DNA of 64,000 nt from DASQHW01 sp963837155 (GTDB taxonomy: Bacteria > Actinomycetota > Acidimicrobiia > IMCC26256 > PALSA-610), in contig CAWIMB010000002.1 of NCBI GenBank assembly GCA_963837155.1, forward strand, positions 3,782,001 to 3,846,000, read 5' to 3'. How positions within the stretch are numbered: the first letter of the stretch is position 1; every line of letters starts with the position of its first letter. Under the pieces are notes generated by a model. The model was not told where the DNA came from and searched no databases. It was given only the letters and a program-made list of their open reading frames with translations. Both the position numbers and the translations under genes were made by a program. Shown piece by piece: positions 36,848 through 45,664 of the stretch.

Positions 36848-37963
36848 TCACGGAGGGCCGCGTTCCTTGCGGTTGCCGCCAAGGAGGCCGGCCTTGCGGT
36901 CGCGTTCGGTCTTGTCCAGATGGTCGGGCGGGCAATACGGCTGCAGGTTCTCGAACGATGTCACGCCGCCGTTGGCGACCGGATCCTTGTGGTCCCACTG
37001 CAAGTGATACGTGCGATCGCACCCCGCCTCGGTGCACACGACGCCGGCGAAGTCGGGCGGAGCGCCCAGCTCGAGCGCAGTCATCAGGTGCGCCGGCCGC
37101 TTGCGACCCAGGTGAGCGACCGTGTGGATCGCGACGCCATCGTGGAGTACGACCTTCAAGAACGCGTCCTTCGCCAGTTCGCGCGCCACGCAGGTCGGGA
37201 TCGGTCCGTCACCGACGATGTGACAGCACTCCGCTTCATGCACGTGCCCGCGCCGGTAGGCGCGCAGATCCACGGCGAGCACGAGATCGGTCCCGCCCGC
37301 CTTGGCGGCGCCGTCACCGCCGACGATGCGCACAAACGCGTCAGCCGCGTGCACCGCCCGTGCTTGGAGTTTCCCGGCCCGTTTGGCGGCGCGCCATTCC
37401 CGGTCGGTTTCGCGGTCGAGCCGGTTCACAAACGCGACACCGACATCCGGTGGCAGCGCACCTCGGAATCGGGTCATGCCGAGCTCGTCCTTCCAGTGCA
37501 CGAACTCCCGCGCCGCCCTCTGCTTGGCGTACAGCGCGTCCGGATCAATACCCGCCAGGCGTCGCTTGCGCGCCTGGTCCCGAACAGCCCGCAACCCCGA
37601 CGAACGCGCGACCTCGAGCAACTCGGCTTCGTGCTCGGGCACGGACGCAATCTCCGCCGCCTGGGCCAGCGACACCTCGCCCGACAACAACGCCACCTCG
37701 GTCTGCGGACACGCGGCAACGGATTGCACCGCCGCCAGCGCCGTGCCGCGCCGCGCCCGTCGTGCACCCACCTACCCACGCGAGAAACTCCGCGTCGGCC
37801 GACACGCGCGCACCGCCGCACGCGCACTCGCCGTCTCACACGCCTTGGCCGCCCGCGCCAACCGACCCGCGAGCGCGGCGCAATCCTCACCCGAATACAA
37901 CGCGGGATCGAACGACGCGAGCGCGTCGCACAGCTGATCAGCCAGCCAGCCCAACCCGGGCAC
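36848..37963 (-). CDS. DUF222 / HNH endonuclease domain protein (13E12-type), two frameshifts
   Basis: The N-terminal DUF222 part (LADQLCDALASFDPALYSGE) and a C-terminal HNH domain (CTEAGCDRTYHLQWDHKDP, then NLQPYCPPDH) are typical of actinobacterial 13E12-repeat proteins, which are often multicopy. The frame changes near 37800 (ACRPTRS where VSADAEF continues) and again near 37745 (GCTTGAARHG to GTALAAVQSVAA). Between the shifts the family pattern holds. GTG 37963 has a GGGGAGG site 6 nt upstream. Nuclease activity is plausible from the H-D/H-N-H residues; the biological role is unknown. Confidence 0.8.
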
Positions 37964-38067
37964 GCGCGACCTCCCCAACAAGCGAACACACGACCGGGGG
38001 AAGTCGAAGGAGAAGTAGCGTCACCCTACACGAACAAGTGTTCGTGCGTCAAGAGCAGATCGGAAAT

Positions 38068-38601
38068 TCAATGTCTCCGTCGTCGGCGGCGTTCGGCCCG
38101 ATTCGGGCGGCGACGAGGATGGTCGACGCGCGCGTCGACGTCGGCGAGCACCGGCTGCAGCTCGCGATGCTCGTCACAGAACATCTCGGCCGGCAGGAAG
38201 ATCTGCACTGCGGTCAGCTCCGTAGCCTCGACCGCACCGATGTGCTGCAGCTCGTGCCAGACGTTGAAGGTGTCGAGCTCGTACTGGATCGGATGCACAG
38301 CGCCGACCCATGCCTTCCCGAGTCCGATATCGATGTTGTCGCCGACGAAAAACTGTTCGCCGTCGATCGCCCGCCCCGCGAGCATGTGCAGGACACGCGC
38401 GCTCGACTCCGGCGACGGCCCGGCGACGATCATCTCGGGATGGTCGGCGACGTCGACAAGACCGACCGTATAAACCCAGGGCGGAATACCCTCGTCGGGG
38501 TCGCCCATCACGCCCTGCATGATGTATCCGTATTCTGCGATCGCAGCCGCATCGAGCAGGATCGCGTCCTCGAAACTGAAGCCCTCACACACTCTGCACA
38601 T
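38068..38601 (-). CDS. DUF4262-family protein
   Basis: This 177-residue protein has PPWVYTVGL and a later AGRAIDGEQF, with the overall DUF4262 pattern. It begins MCRVCEGFSFEDA, where two Cys could bind metal. The C-terminal tail is very Arg-rich (RRRPNRAERRRRRRH). The function of the family is not established. It lies downstream of the chimeric hydrolase remnant on the same strand with a 54-nt gap. Confidence 0.75.
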   Translation of the reverse strand: MCRVCEGFSFEDAILLDAAAIAEYGYIMQGVMGDPDEGIPPWVYTVGLVDVADHPEMIVAGPSPESSARVLHMLAGRAIDGEQFFVGDNIDIGLGKAWVGAVHPIQYELDTFNVWHELQHIGAVEATELTAVQIFLPAEMFCDEHRELQPVLADVDARVDHPRRRPNRAERRRRRRH

Positions 38602-38655
38602 GGGCTCAGGTTGCCAGGAGGGTGAGACAGCGGTGCGCCGACGACTGTGGGAAGG

Positions 38656-39042
38656 TCACACTCTGGCCTCGAGCACGATGTTGAAGGGTGTTTCCGCGAC
38701 TCGGCGCATTGTGTTGAAGCCAGCACCGGTCACGATGGCCCGGAGTCGAGCGCGCGCGGAGCCGACGGCGTCCATAACCGCACCGATGTCGTCCATGCGT
38801 TCGTCCATCGACGGTGGACTCGCGACCGGGTCCGACATTCGCGTGCCGCGCTTGTCGAACACGATCAACCGCGAGAACGACGCCAAGCGCGTCAAGAAGC
38901 GGGCAAGCCGCGGTTCCTCCCACGCAACCTCCACATGCGACACGAAGCCGGGGACAAGAATGAGATCAACCGGCGCGTCGCCCATCACTTGATACGCGAT
39001 GCTGACTTCGCCGCTCTTGGCATACCTCGTCTCCGGCCGCAT
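38656..39042 (-). pseudogene. Chimeric remnant: alpha/beta hydrolase N-terminus joined to a methyltransferase-like tail
   Basis: The first 95-100 residues match the N-terminus of an alpha/beta hydrolase often fused to adenylate cyclase: YAKSGEVSIAYQVMGD, VPGFVSHVEVAWEEPRLARF, LIVFDKRGTRMSDP. The reading then leaves that family before the nucleophile elbow. It ends in TGAGFNTMRRVAETPFNIVL, which is how many class I methyltransferases end. The join keeps the frame open but removes the hydrolase Ser, Asp and His. This looks like the product of a large deletion fusing two genes, or of a misassembly. It lies 19 nt after the GGDEF gene. Confidence 0.65.
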
Positions 39043-39061
39043 CGCGCGCTCCAGTGGCCCG

Positions 39062-40711
39062 CTACTGCGCGGCGCCGGCCGGGATCACGTCGCCGAACAG
39101 GAAGCCCCGAGCGTAGTCGCATCCGGCGTCGAGCATCGCCTCTTCCTCGAGTTCGGTCTCGACACCGACGGCGATGACTGAGAGTGCGAGCGCATGCGCG
39201 AGCGCAACCATCGCGCCAACGACGCGCCGGGCGTCCGGATCGCGAGGCGCCGCGCCGACGAGTTCGCGCGCCAAGCGCAGCTCCGCGAACCCATGATCGA
39301 CGATCTCGTTCACGTCACACTCACCCTGCACGTCGCTCAAGACGGCGCGGACGCCGATGTCGTGCAAGGAGCGAATCGTGCCCTTGAGCTCGTGCGAGCC
39401 GCGCGCCACAAGTGGATGCGCGATCTCGACGCAGATGTCCGAGGGCGGGAGCGCGAGGTCCTCGGCGATTTCATGGAGGTAGTGGTCGAGGCGTGGATCG
39501 CCGATCAGGCGGCGGGAGAGGTGGCCGTACGCACGTACCGGGGACCCGCGACGCGCGTGCCGCGCGGCAACCGCCGCCGTGCGTCGGAGGACCGCGAGGT
39601 CGACAACCGGAGCCATCGGCGTGTTGCTGACAATGTCGATGAACGTCGCGGCGTCGCGCAGTTCACCCGACTCCTGTTGCCACCTCGCGAGACCTTGGTA
39701 ACCGTGAAGCTCGCCGGTGCGGAGGTTGACGATCCGTTGCACGTGGGGCTTGATCAGGCCGTGGCTGACGGCGACTGCGAACTCGTCCGCGATCGTCGTC
39801 ACACGCACCTCGGCGCCGTCCTCGAACAGGACGACGTGGCCGCCGCCCATCGCCTTGGCTCGTTGCGTTGCGGCGTGCGCCTCTCGAAGGAGCGCATCGG
39901 GTCGATCGCCTGCCCGCCCAATGGCGACCCCGAAGCTCGCAGCAATTGCAACCTCGCCGGAAGCAGTCTCGAGCGAGCCGCCACTCACGGTCTCGCGCAG
40001 GCGGTCGACGAGCGCGAGCACCGAATCCATGTCGTGGATGCCTTCGAGAAGAACCACGAACTCGTCTCCTCCAACACGCGCGACGGTGTCGGGGTCGCGC
40101 ACCACGTGCGACATGCGCCCCGCGAGCGCGCGCAGCACGTCGTCGCCGATGGCACGACCGAACGAGTCGTTGACATGTCTGAACGCGTCGATGTCGACGT
40201 GGATGAGCGCGATGCGCTGGTTGTCTCGGCCGGCGCGCCCGAGCGCGACGCCGATGCGGTCGTCGAGAAGCCAGCGTTGCGGAAGCCCAGTGAGACTGTC
40301 GTGCGCGAGCGGCGCCGACCCGTCGGATTCAGGCACCTGCCGTATCTCGCGGCCGTGTGTGACAAGGCCGGTGATCTCGCCGCCGGGCCCGACGCTCCCG
40401 ACGATCGTCAGCTCCATCGCGAGCTCGTCGCCCTCGCTCGTGCGCAGAGGCACCTCGCCGCTCCACGTCCCATGTAGCAGGATGGCGGGCCGGATCTCGT
40501 CGTAGTAGAGGACGAAGGCGCGCGCCGGGAAAATGTCGGCGGTGGTCAACTCGCTCGCGTCGCCGATCCCGAGGCGCTTCCGCGACGCCTGGTTCAGGTA
40601 GACGACGCGACTCTGGTCGTCGACGACGCCGACGAGATCCGAAGTGCGCTCTATGTACGCGAGTAGCTGCGCCGCAAGGTCGGCGCGGTCGACGCGTGCG
40701 TCGTGCTCCAC
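39062..40711 (-). CDS. PAS-GGDEF-degenerate EAL protein (cyclic-di-GMP signalling)
   Basis: This 549-residue protein has a PAS-like N-terminus (IERTSDLVGVVDDQSRVVYL), a GGDEF domain with an intact active site (RVGGDEFVVLLEG, about 213-217) and the inhibitory RxxD (RDPD) five residues upstream. The C-terminal EAL-like domain is degenerate: the signature reads YQGLARW instead of E-A/G-L and the DDFG segment reads SDVQGEC. It probably makes c-di-GMP and keeps the EAL part for binding or scaffolding. The start GTG 40711 lacks a strong ribosome site. There is no transmembrane segment, so it is cytosolic. Confidence 0.85.
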   Translation of the reverse strand: MEHDARVDRADLAAQLLAYIERTSDLVGVVDDQSRVVYLNQASRKRLGIGDASELTTADIFPARAFVLYYDEIRPAILLHGTWSGEVPLRTSEGDELAMELTIVGSVGPGGEITGLVTHGREIRQVPESDGSAPLAHDSLTGLPQRWLLDDRIGVALGRAGRDNQRIALIHVDIDAFRHVNDSFGRAIGDDVLRALAGRMSHVVRDPDTVARVGGDEFVVLLEGIHDMDSVLALVDRLRETVSGGSLETASGEVAIAASFGVAIGRAGDRPDALLREAHAATQRAKAMGGGHVVLFEDGAEVRVTTIADEFAVAVSHGLIKPHVQRIVNLRTGELHGYQGLARWQQESGELRDAATFIDIVSNTPMAPVVDLAVLRRTAAVAARHARRGSPVRAYGHLSRRLIGDPRLDHYLHEIAEDLALPPSDICVEIAHPLVARGSHELKGTIRSLHDIGVRAVLSDVQGECDVNEIVDHGFAELRLARELVGAAPRDPDARRVVGAMVALAHALALSVIAVGVETELEEEAMLDAGCDYARGFLFGDVIPAGAAQ

Positions 40712-40965
40712 CGCTACCGCCAGCCGTTGCCAGTGTCGAACACGCAGTGTTGCTGACCGGGCCCCGCCGCGCCAGGATCGTCTGGAACGCTGCCGTATCC
40801 CGGGTCACGAAGCGAGGTTTCGATGCCGCGATCACCGTCGAGGCGGCTGCCGACGTCAGCCACGCTCGATCCCTGCGCGAGCGGTGGCACCAACAGTTGC
40901 TCGACCGTCGTTACGCGGTCATCCGGTGTGCCGGACGAGATGCGCTCGTCCGTCGCGCGGCGAGT

Positions 40966-41094
40966 TGCCGCGCAAGTTCGCGACGTCGTCGGGCGCCAAG
41001 GCTCGAAAGCTCGGGTCTCGTCCTGGTCGCCACCAGATCAGGTTGGCGCCCTCCCAGTGTTCGTTGGCGGAGGACGCGCTTCAGAATCTTGTGC
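40966..41094 (-). pseudogene. Relic of an acyl-CoA synthetase 3' end
   Basis: Read on the minus strand, this stretch encodes KILKRVLR, then after one frameshift LIWWRPGRDPSFRALAPDDV, which mirrors KVLKRVLR and IWWRPGRDPSFRALTPDDV at the end of the intact synthetase at 29927-31609. The DNA match is high, with identical runs of 18-19 nt. Only the last 40 or so codons remain, and they begin right after the ferredoxin stop. The preceding 1.5 kb of the gene is absent. The remaining 40712-40965 up to the GGDEF start holds nothing I can identify. Confidence 0.75.
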
Positions 41095-41319
41095 TCAGTC
41101 GTCCTCGAGGTAGATGCAGCCCGCCGGGCATTCTTCAGCCGCCTCGAGTACTGCGTCCTCGAGACCATGCGGGACCGACACCATCGCGCGGCGCTCGGTC
41201 AGCACCCGGTCACCGTCTCTCACGTACGCGAGCTCGCCGTCGAACATGATGACGTCATTCGCCAATTCGGCGCAGATGCCGTTGCCGACGCAGGCGTTCT
41301 GATCGATCCAAACCTTCAT
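41095..41319 (-). CDS. Ferredoxin ([3Fe-4S]-type, P450/oxidoreductase class)
   Basis: This 74-residue ferredoxin has NACVGNGICAELAND near the N-terminus and EECPAGCIYLEDD at the C-terminus. The central ligand position reads Asn (C-x2-N-x2-C), a pattern of 3Fe-4S actinobacterial ferredoxins that serve P450s and other oxidoreductases. ATG 41319 (MKVWIDQ) has an AAAGGA site. It follows apbE by 29 nt on the same strand and abuts the synthetase relic. The P450 at 54128 could be a partner but is 13 kb away. Confidence 0.88.
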   Translation of the reverse strand: MKVWIDQNACVGNGICAELANDVIMFDGELAYVRDGDRVLTERRAMVSVPHGLEDAVLEAAEECPAGCIYLEDD

Positions 41320-41348
41320 CGTCTTCGTTCCTTTCATCATCACTTCGA

Positions 41349-42323
41349 TCACACCGTGAACATCGCGAGCTCGCCCAGCTCGCGCGCGTGGAACAGTTGT
41401 CGCCGATCGCGAGGCCGGCCGCGCCGTTGGCGGTCAGCAGGGTTCTGGCGTTCTCGCTCCCGGCGAGGAATGCGGCCTTGGCGAGTATCTCGGCGTGCCA
41501 TCCGTGGCCGCTGACGACCGTGACGCCGGCAAGCCCGGTGCTCGCCGGCGTACCGGTGCGGGGGTCGATGAGGTGGTGCCGCACCGTGCCGTTCACGGTC
41601 CAGGTGCGCTTGGTGCGCCAGGTCGAGGCCACCGCAGCCGCGGTCGAGCGCGAGCGTGTCGGATCACGCGGTCGGGCTCGTTCGGGTCGGCGACCGCGAC
41701 GACCCATCCGGCGCCCTCGGGTGCCTCCCCCTCGGCCCGCAGGTCGCCACCGACGCTCACCATGGCGCCTCGTGCGTCTCGCGAGAGCAGCAGCTCGACA
41801 ACCATGTCGGCGGCCAGCCCCTTGCCGATCCCGCCGGGATCGATCTCGACGCCGGTCCCGAGGCGGACGCTACCGACGATGGGATCGAGCGTGATGGTCT
41901 CGACGGCGTGCCGGTCGACCGGTCGCGGTGCCACGACCACGATGCCCCCGACGCGGGGGAGGCGGGTGTGCGACCTTCCGCCGCGCCGGTGCTGAGCAGC
42001 TCGAAGCTGCGGTCGTAGCCGGCGGCGCGCAGCTCGCGCAGGAGCGTGGGGTCGAAGAGACCACCGGTCATGTGCCAGCCGGCGACGGCCCGCTCGACCA
42101 GTGTGTACGTCTCGGGTGACACGATGACGGGGACGCCGGGTTGCTCGTTGAGGCGGCTGATCTCACTGTCAGGCCGGAATCGGCTCCACCGTGCCTCGAG
42201 CTCGCGAAGACGCTCGACCGCGCAGTCGGCCAGGCCGTGCTCGCCGCCGGTGACGATGATGTGCGCCGTCGTGCCCATCACGTCGACGACGCGCTCTTCG
42301 ACGCAGCGCTGCTCTGGGCTCAT
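41349..42323 (-). CDS. ApbE-family FAD:protein FMN transferase, several frameshifts
   Basis: ApbE proteins transfer FMN from FAD to Ser/Thr of extracytoplasmic flavoproteins. The gene is readable in pieces. The N-terminus has VVDVMGTTAHI and SRFRPDSEISRLN; the next piece GVEIDPGGIGKGLAADMV and VSVGGDLRAEG; the next TVRHHLIDPRTGTPA; the end LFHARELGELAMFTV. Frame changes lie near 41950, 41665 and 41400. All core motifs, including the Mg/FAD-binding GGIGKG and the His-Asp of HHLIDPRTG, are kept. It lies between a sensor kinase and a ferredoxin. No FMN-binding-domain substrate protein is seen in the window. Confidence 0.8.
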
Positions 42324-43500
42324 GGCTCGAGTGAACCGGGCGCCGATGAAGGACACACGCCTGCGCGCGTGAAGCTGGCGTGAAACCCGTCAGCCGCGCG
42401 GTCGCGCCGCTCGGCGCGACGATGGGAAGCGTCAACGTGAACGTCGAGCCCGCCCCGGGGCCCGGCGACGCAGCTTCTACGTTGCCGTGGTGCGCGCGTG
42501 TGATCCCTCGGGCGATCGTCAGCCCGATGCCGCTGCCGCCGCCGGGCCGAGTGGGTCCCGGCACACGGTAGAAGCGGTCGAAGACGAGCTCGACGTCATC
42601 TGGCGTGAGCCCGATGCCGGTGTCAGTGACGGCCACGACGGCGGCCTCGCCGCGGCGGCTCGGCGTCACGACGACGCGGCCGCCCGTCGGCGTGTACGTG
42701 AGGGCATTGCCGAGCAGGTTCGTGAGCACCTGGGCGATGCGGTCGGGATCGACCTCGACGGGCAACGGGGGGCCATCGCGCACCTCGAGGCTGATCCCCT
42801 TGTCTTGATACTGGGGACGGAGCCGGTCGGCGCACGCGGCCGCGAGGTCGCCGAGATCGACCTCGCGGAGGTCGAGCGCGATCGCGCCCTCCTCGGCGCG
42901 AGACAACTCCGCGAGGTCGCCGGCCAGGCGCTGCAATCGGGCGGCCTCTTCGGCGATGGCGGACAGGATCTCTTCGGTCGGCTCGAACACGTGGTCGAGG
43001 ATTCCCTCGACGTAGCCCTCCATCGTCGTCAGCGGTGTGCGTATCTCGTGCGCGACCTCGGAGATCAGTCGTGCCCGGCGCCGCTCGGTGTTCTCCAGCT
43101 CGACCGCGAGGAGGTTCACGTCGCGGGCCAGCTCGGCCAGCTCCAACTCGCCCGGCTCGGCGACGCGCTCGTCGTAGTGGCCGGCCGCGAGGCGGCGGGT
43201 CGCGTCGCGTACCCGGCGGACCGGGCGGACGATCTGGCGAGCGACCAACACCGAGACGACCGCCGCAGCCACCAGGCTCGTGCCCAGCGCGATGGGCAAC
43301 GACGACCGGAGTGCGTCGACGAAGAGTGAATGGCCCTTGCTCTGCTCGCCTTCGGTGCCGGCAACGGCCCGGAACTCGTCGTCGAACCGTGACGGTGCGA
43401 CGAGGTTCAGCGTGACGAAGATCGCCGCGATCACCACGAGGGCGATCAACGCGTAGGACGCGAAGAGCCGCACGTCGAGGCGACGCCACGCCCGCTTCAC
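42169..43500 (-). CDS. Sensor histidine kinase (HAMP-HisKA-HATPase)
   Basis: This OmpR-type membrane kinase has TM1 (YALIALVVIAAIFVTLNLV), a short extracytoplasmic loop, TM2 (SLPIALGTSLVAAAVVSVLV), HAMP, the phosphoacceptor His in SEVAHEIRTPLTTMEGY, the N box NLLGNALTYTP, DTGIGL and GGGSGIGLTIARG. GTG 43500 overlaps the response regulator stop (GTGA). The open frame runs to 42169, but the last 70 residues are Arg-rich and unlike a kinase, and overlap apbE. A one-base shift would end the protein at 42390, which I think is the real end. Confidence 0.88.
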   Translation of the reverse strand: MKRAWRRLDVRLFASYALIALVVIAAIFVTLNLVAPSRFDDEFRAVAGTEGEQSKGHSLFVDALRSSLPIALGTSLVAAAVVSVLVARQIVRPVRRVRDATRRLAAGHYDERVAEPGELELAELARDVNLLAVELENTERRRARLISEVAHEIRTPLTTMEGYVEGILDHVFEPTEEILSAIAEEAARLQRLAGDLAELSRAEEGAIALDLREVDLGDLAAACADRLRPQYQDKGISLEVRDGPPLPVEVDPDRIAQVLTNLLGNALTYTPTGGRVVVTPSRRGEAAVVAVTDTGIGLTPDDVELVFDRFYRVPGPTRPGGGSGIGLTIARGITRAHHGNVEAASPGPGAGSTFTLTLPIVAPSGATARLTGFTPASRAQACVLHRRPVHSSHEPRAALRRRARRRRDGHDGAHHRHRRRARPGRLRGRASSRARGTVEPIPA

Positions 43501-44189
43501 CGCGGGGCTCCGACGAACTTGTAACCGACGCCGCGGACCGTGGCGATGAGCTGCGGAGTGGCCGCGGGGTCGCCGAGGGCCTTGCGGATGCTGCGAATGT
43601 GCACGTCGACGACCCGCTCGTCACCGTAGAAGTCGTAACCCCAGACTTTCTCGAGGAGATGACGACGGGTAAGCACGCGCCCGGGTGCCCGGGCGAGCGC
43701 TGCGAGCAGGTCGAATTCGAGCGTGCTCAGATCGACGCGCCTACCTCGCCGCTCGACCTCTCGGGCGTCGACGTCGATGACGAGATCCGCGAAGACCATG
43801 CGGTCCGTCGTGTCGGCATGCTCGGCCGACCCACGGCGAAGCACGGCCTTGATCCGAGCGACGAGCTCGCGGGGGCTGAACGGCTTCGTGACGTAGTCGT
43901 CGGCGCCGACCGACAGGCCGACCAGCTTGTCGACCTCTTCGGAGCGCGCCGTGAGGAGGATCACCGGCACCTCCGAGTTCGTGCGGAGCCGGCGCAGCAC
44001 GTCGAGCCCGTCCATTCCCGGCATCATCACATCCAGCACGACCAGGTCGGGATGCCAGTCGCGCACGATCGAAACCGCGGCCTCGCCATCGACGGCTTCC
44101 GCCACCTCGAATCCATCGCGCTCGAGGTAGCTGCGCACGATCTCACGGATCCGACCTTCATCGTCGACGACGAGAACGCGCGTTTGCAC
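43497..44189 (-). CDS. OmpR-family response regulator
   Basis: This 230-residue regulator has a receiver domain with the acidic pair VVDDEGR, phospho-Asp in VVLDVMMPGMDG, Thr in LLTARS and Lys in YVTKPFSPREL. The winged-helix output domain has TLEFDLLAALARAPGRVLTR and VVDVHIRSIRKALGD. GTG 44189 (V-Q-T-R-V-L) is the likeliest start; an upstream ATG at 44264 is possible. It is cotranscribed with the sensor kinase. It probably regulates the divergent ferric-reductase genes and apbE. Confidence 0.9.
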   Translation of the reverse strand: MQTRVLVVDDEGRIREIVRSYLERDGFEVAEAVDGEAAVSIVRDWHPDLVVLDVMMPGMDGLDVLRRLRTNSEVPVILLTARSEEVDKLVGLSVGADDYVTKPFSPRELVARIKAVLRRGSAEHADTTDRMVFADLVIDVDAREVERRGRRVDLSTLEFDLLAALARAPGRVLTRRHLLEKVWGYDFYGDERVVDVHIRSIRKALGDPAATPQLIATVRGVGYKFVGAPR

Positions 44190-44382
44190 ATGATCAGCGT
44201 AGGAAGTTGCCGGTGTCGTCGCGTGGTTCGAGGCGAGCGGCCGGGAACGATCCGACACCTCCATGGGAGCTTCACGCGCGCTCCGCTCCACCCTTCATCG
44301 GCGACGTGTTCTCTGGGGGTGGCATCAGCGTCGGGTTGGCACCGAGCCGCCCGCACCAGAACAACGAACGAAGGAGCAACTC

Positions 44383-45081
44383 GTGCAGCGACGCACCGCC
44401 GTCGCGGCGGCATCGGCGATCTCGATCAGCCTGGTGTCGGCCGTCGTCGCCCTCGGCGCCAACTTCGGCGCCCTCGGCTTCGCCGCGCCGGCCTCGCCCC
44501 CGAGCGCACGTCCCGCCGCCGTCGCCATGCAATCCCCCACCCCGAGCTACAGCATCCCGGCCGCCTCCGGCAACGCCACGGGCGAGGACCGCGGCGAGCG
44601 CCGCGACCAGCGCGCGAGACCGAGCGCGACGGACGCACCTCCCCCGCACGGACAGGACTACACGATGACTGACCCCACGAACGACCGCGATCGAGCCGAA
44701 CGCATCCGCCGGCTCCAAGAGCGACGGGCGACGCCGGCCCCGGCAAAGCCGACTGCGCGCTCGACGAACAGCGCGCAGGTGTCTGCCGCATCGATCTCGG
44801 CGTCTCTGCCCAACCGCCCTCGGCAACGTCATCCCGCCGCCGCGACGCGCTGGCTGCTCGCCGGCCTGAGCGTCGGCTCGTTCCTCGCGATCGGTGGCAC
44901 CGTCGCGGCGGCGAACCGGGCGAACCTCGCCGTCGCGCAGCCGGCGTCTTCGGTCTCGTCGACCGGTACGACCGCGGTCGCGAACAGCACCGGACAGCCG
45001 ACGGCGGCGACCCCCGCGACTCCGCGGGCGGCCACCAACGCAACAACGCCGGCACCACACACGACCACCCGAGGAAGTTGA
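44383..45081 (+). CDS. Small membrane protein(s) of the ferric-reductase cluster, possibly two coupled genes
   Basis: The 232-residue frame starts at GTG 44383 behind AAGGAG. It has a signal/anchor helix (AAASAISISLVSAVVALGA), a Pro/Ser-rich stretch, then MTDPTNDRDRAERIRRLQER, a charged segment and a second helix (ATRWLLAGLSVGSFLAIGG). The part from ATG 44665 looks like an independent small protein. In another frame an upstream reading ends at 44668 in an ATGA overlap with that ATG. So a lost frameshift may hide two genes. Such proteins often accompany ferric-reductase-like membrane proteins in actinobacteria; their function is unknown. Confidence 0.55.
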   Translation: MQRRTAVAAASAISISLVSAVVALGANFGALGFAAPASPPSARPAAVAMQSPTPSYSIPAASGNATGEDRGERRDQRARPSATDAPPPHGQDYTMTDPTNDRDRAERIRRLQERRATPAPAKPTARSTNSAQVSAASISASLPNRPRQRHPAAATRWLLAGLSVGSFLAIGGTVAAANRANLAVAQPASSVSSTGTTAVANSTGQPTAATPATPRAATNATTPAPHTTTRGS

Positions 45082-45103
45082 CCGAGCGCCCTAAGGTCGA
45101 CCA

Positions 45104-45652
45104 GTGCACTCGCAGACTTGGTGGTTCGTCGCGCGCTCGGGTGGGATCGTCGCGTGGGCCCTGGCGGCGCTGGCGGTGATCGGTGGGTTGCAGCTCTCGA
45201 CACGGCTCGTGCGCCGCCCGGCTCCCGCGTGGATGCTCGACGTGCACCGGTTCCTGGGCGGGCTCGCGGTGGTCTTCCTCGGAACCCACCTCTTGGGGCT
45301 GGCGGTCGACGAGTTCATCGGGTTCGGGCCGGCGGACCTCCTCGTACCCTTCGCCTCGAGCTACAAGCCCGCCGCGGTTGCTCTCGGTGTCGTCGCGATG
45401 TACCTGCTCCTCGCGGTCGAGGTCACGTCGCTCGTCATGCGCCGGATCCCGCGCCGCGCGTGGCACGCCGTGCATCTCTCGAGCTACGCAATCTTCGTCG
45501 TCGCCACGGTGCACGGGCTCACCGCCGGCACCGACCGTCACAACGCTCTCTTCCAGTGGGCTTGCCTCGTTGCTGCTGGCGTCGTCCTCATGATGACCCT
45601 GGTACGGGTCTGGTCGCCCCGACGCGACGCGCGGACGCGGGCTGCACGGTGA
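45104..45652 (+). CDS. Ferric-reductase-like transmembrane protein
   Basis: This 182-residue protein has about five or six helices and His residues in positions typical of ferric reductase-like haem domains: LDVHRFLGGLAVVFLGTHLLG and AWHAVHLSSYAIFVVATVHG. It probably carries electrons across the membrane to an extracytoplasmic flavin acceptor. The start is GTG 45104. With ApbE, ferredoxin and the two-component system on the other strand it forms a plausible electron-transfer module. The NAD(P)H dehydrogenase domain of full ferric reductases is absent. Confidence 0.8.
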   Translation: MHSQTWWFVARSGGIVAWALAALAVIGGLQLSTRLVRRPAPAWMLDVHRFLGGLAVVFLGTHLLGLAVDEFIGFGPADLLVPFASSYKPAAVALGVVAMYLLLAVEVTSLVMRRIPRRAWHAVHLSSYAIFVVATVHGLTAGTDRHNALFQWACLVAAGVVLMMTLVRVWSPRRDARTRAAR

Positions 45653-45664
45653 TCCCCGCGCTCC

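Noticed and set aside
36848..37963. Group II intron or homing endonuclease from the HNH domain
   Set aside because: The DUF222 N-terminus and domain order identify the common actinobacterial 13E12-type protein; no intron structure or target-site split is seen.
40696..41514. Long plus-strand open frame across the GGDEF/ferredoxin/apbE region
   Set aside because: It runs antisense to the ferredoxin and apbE genes and to the synthetase relic, has no family pattern, and is a GC-bias shadow.
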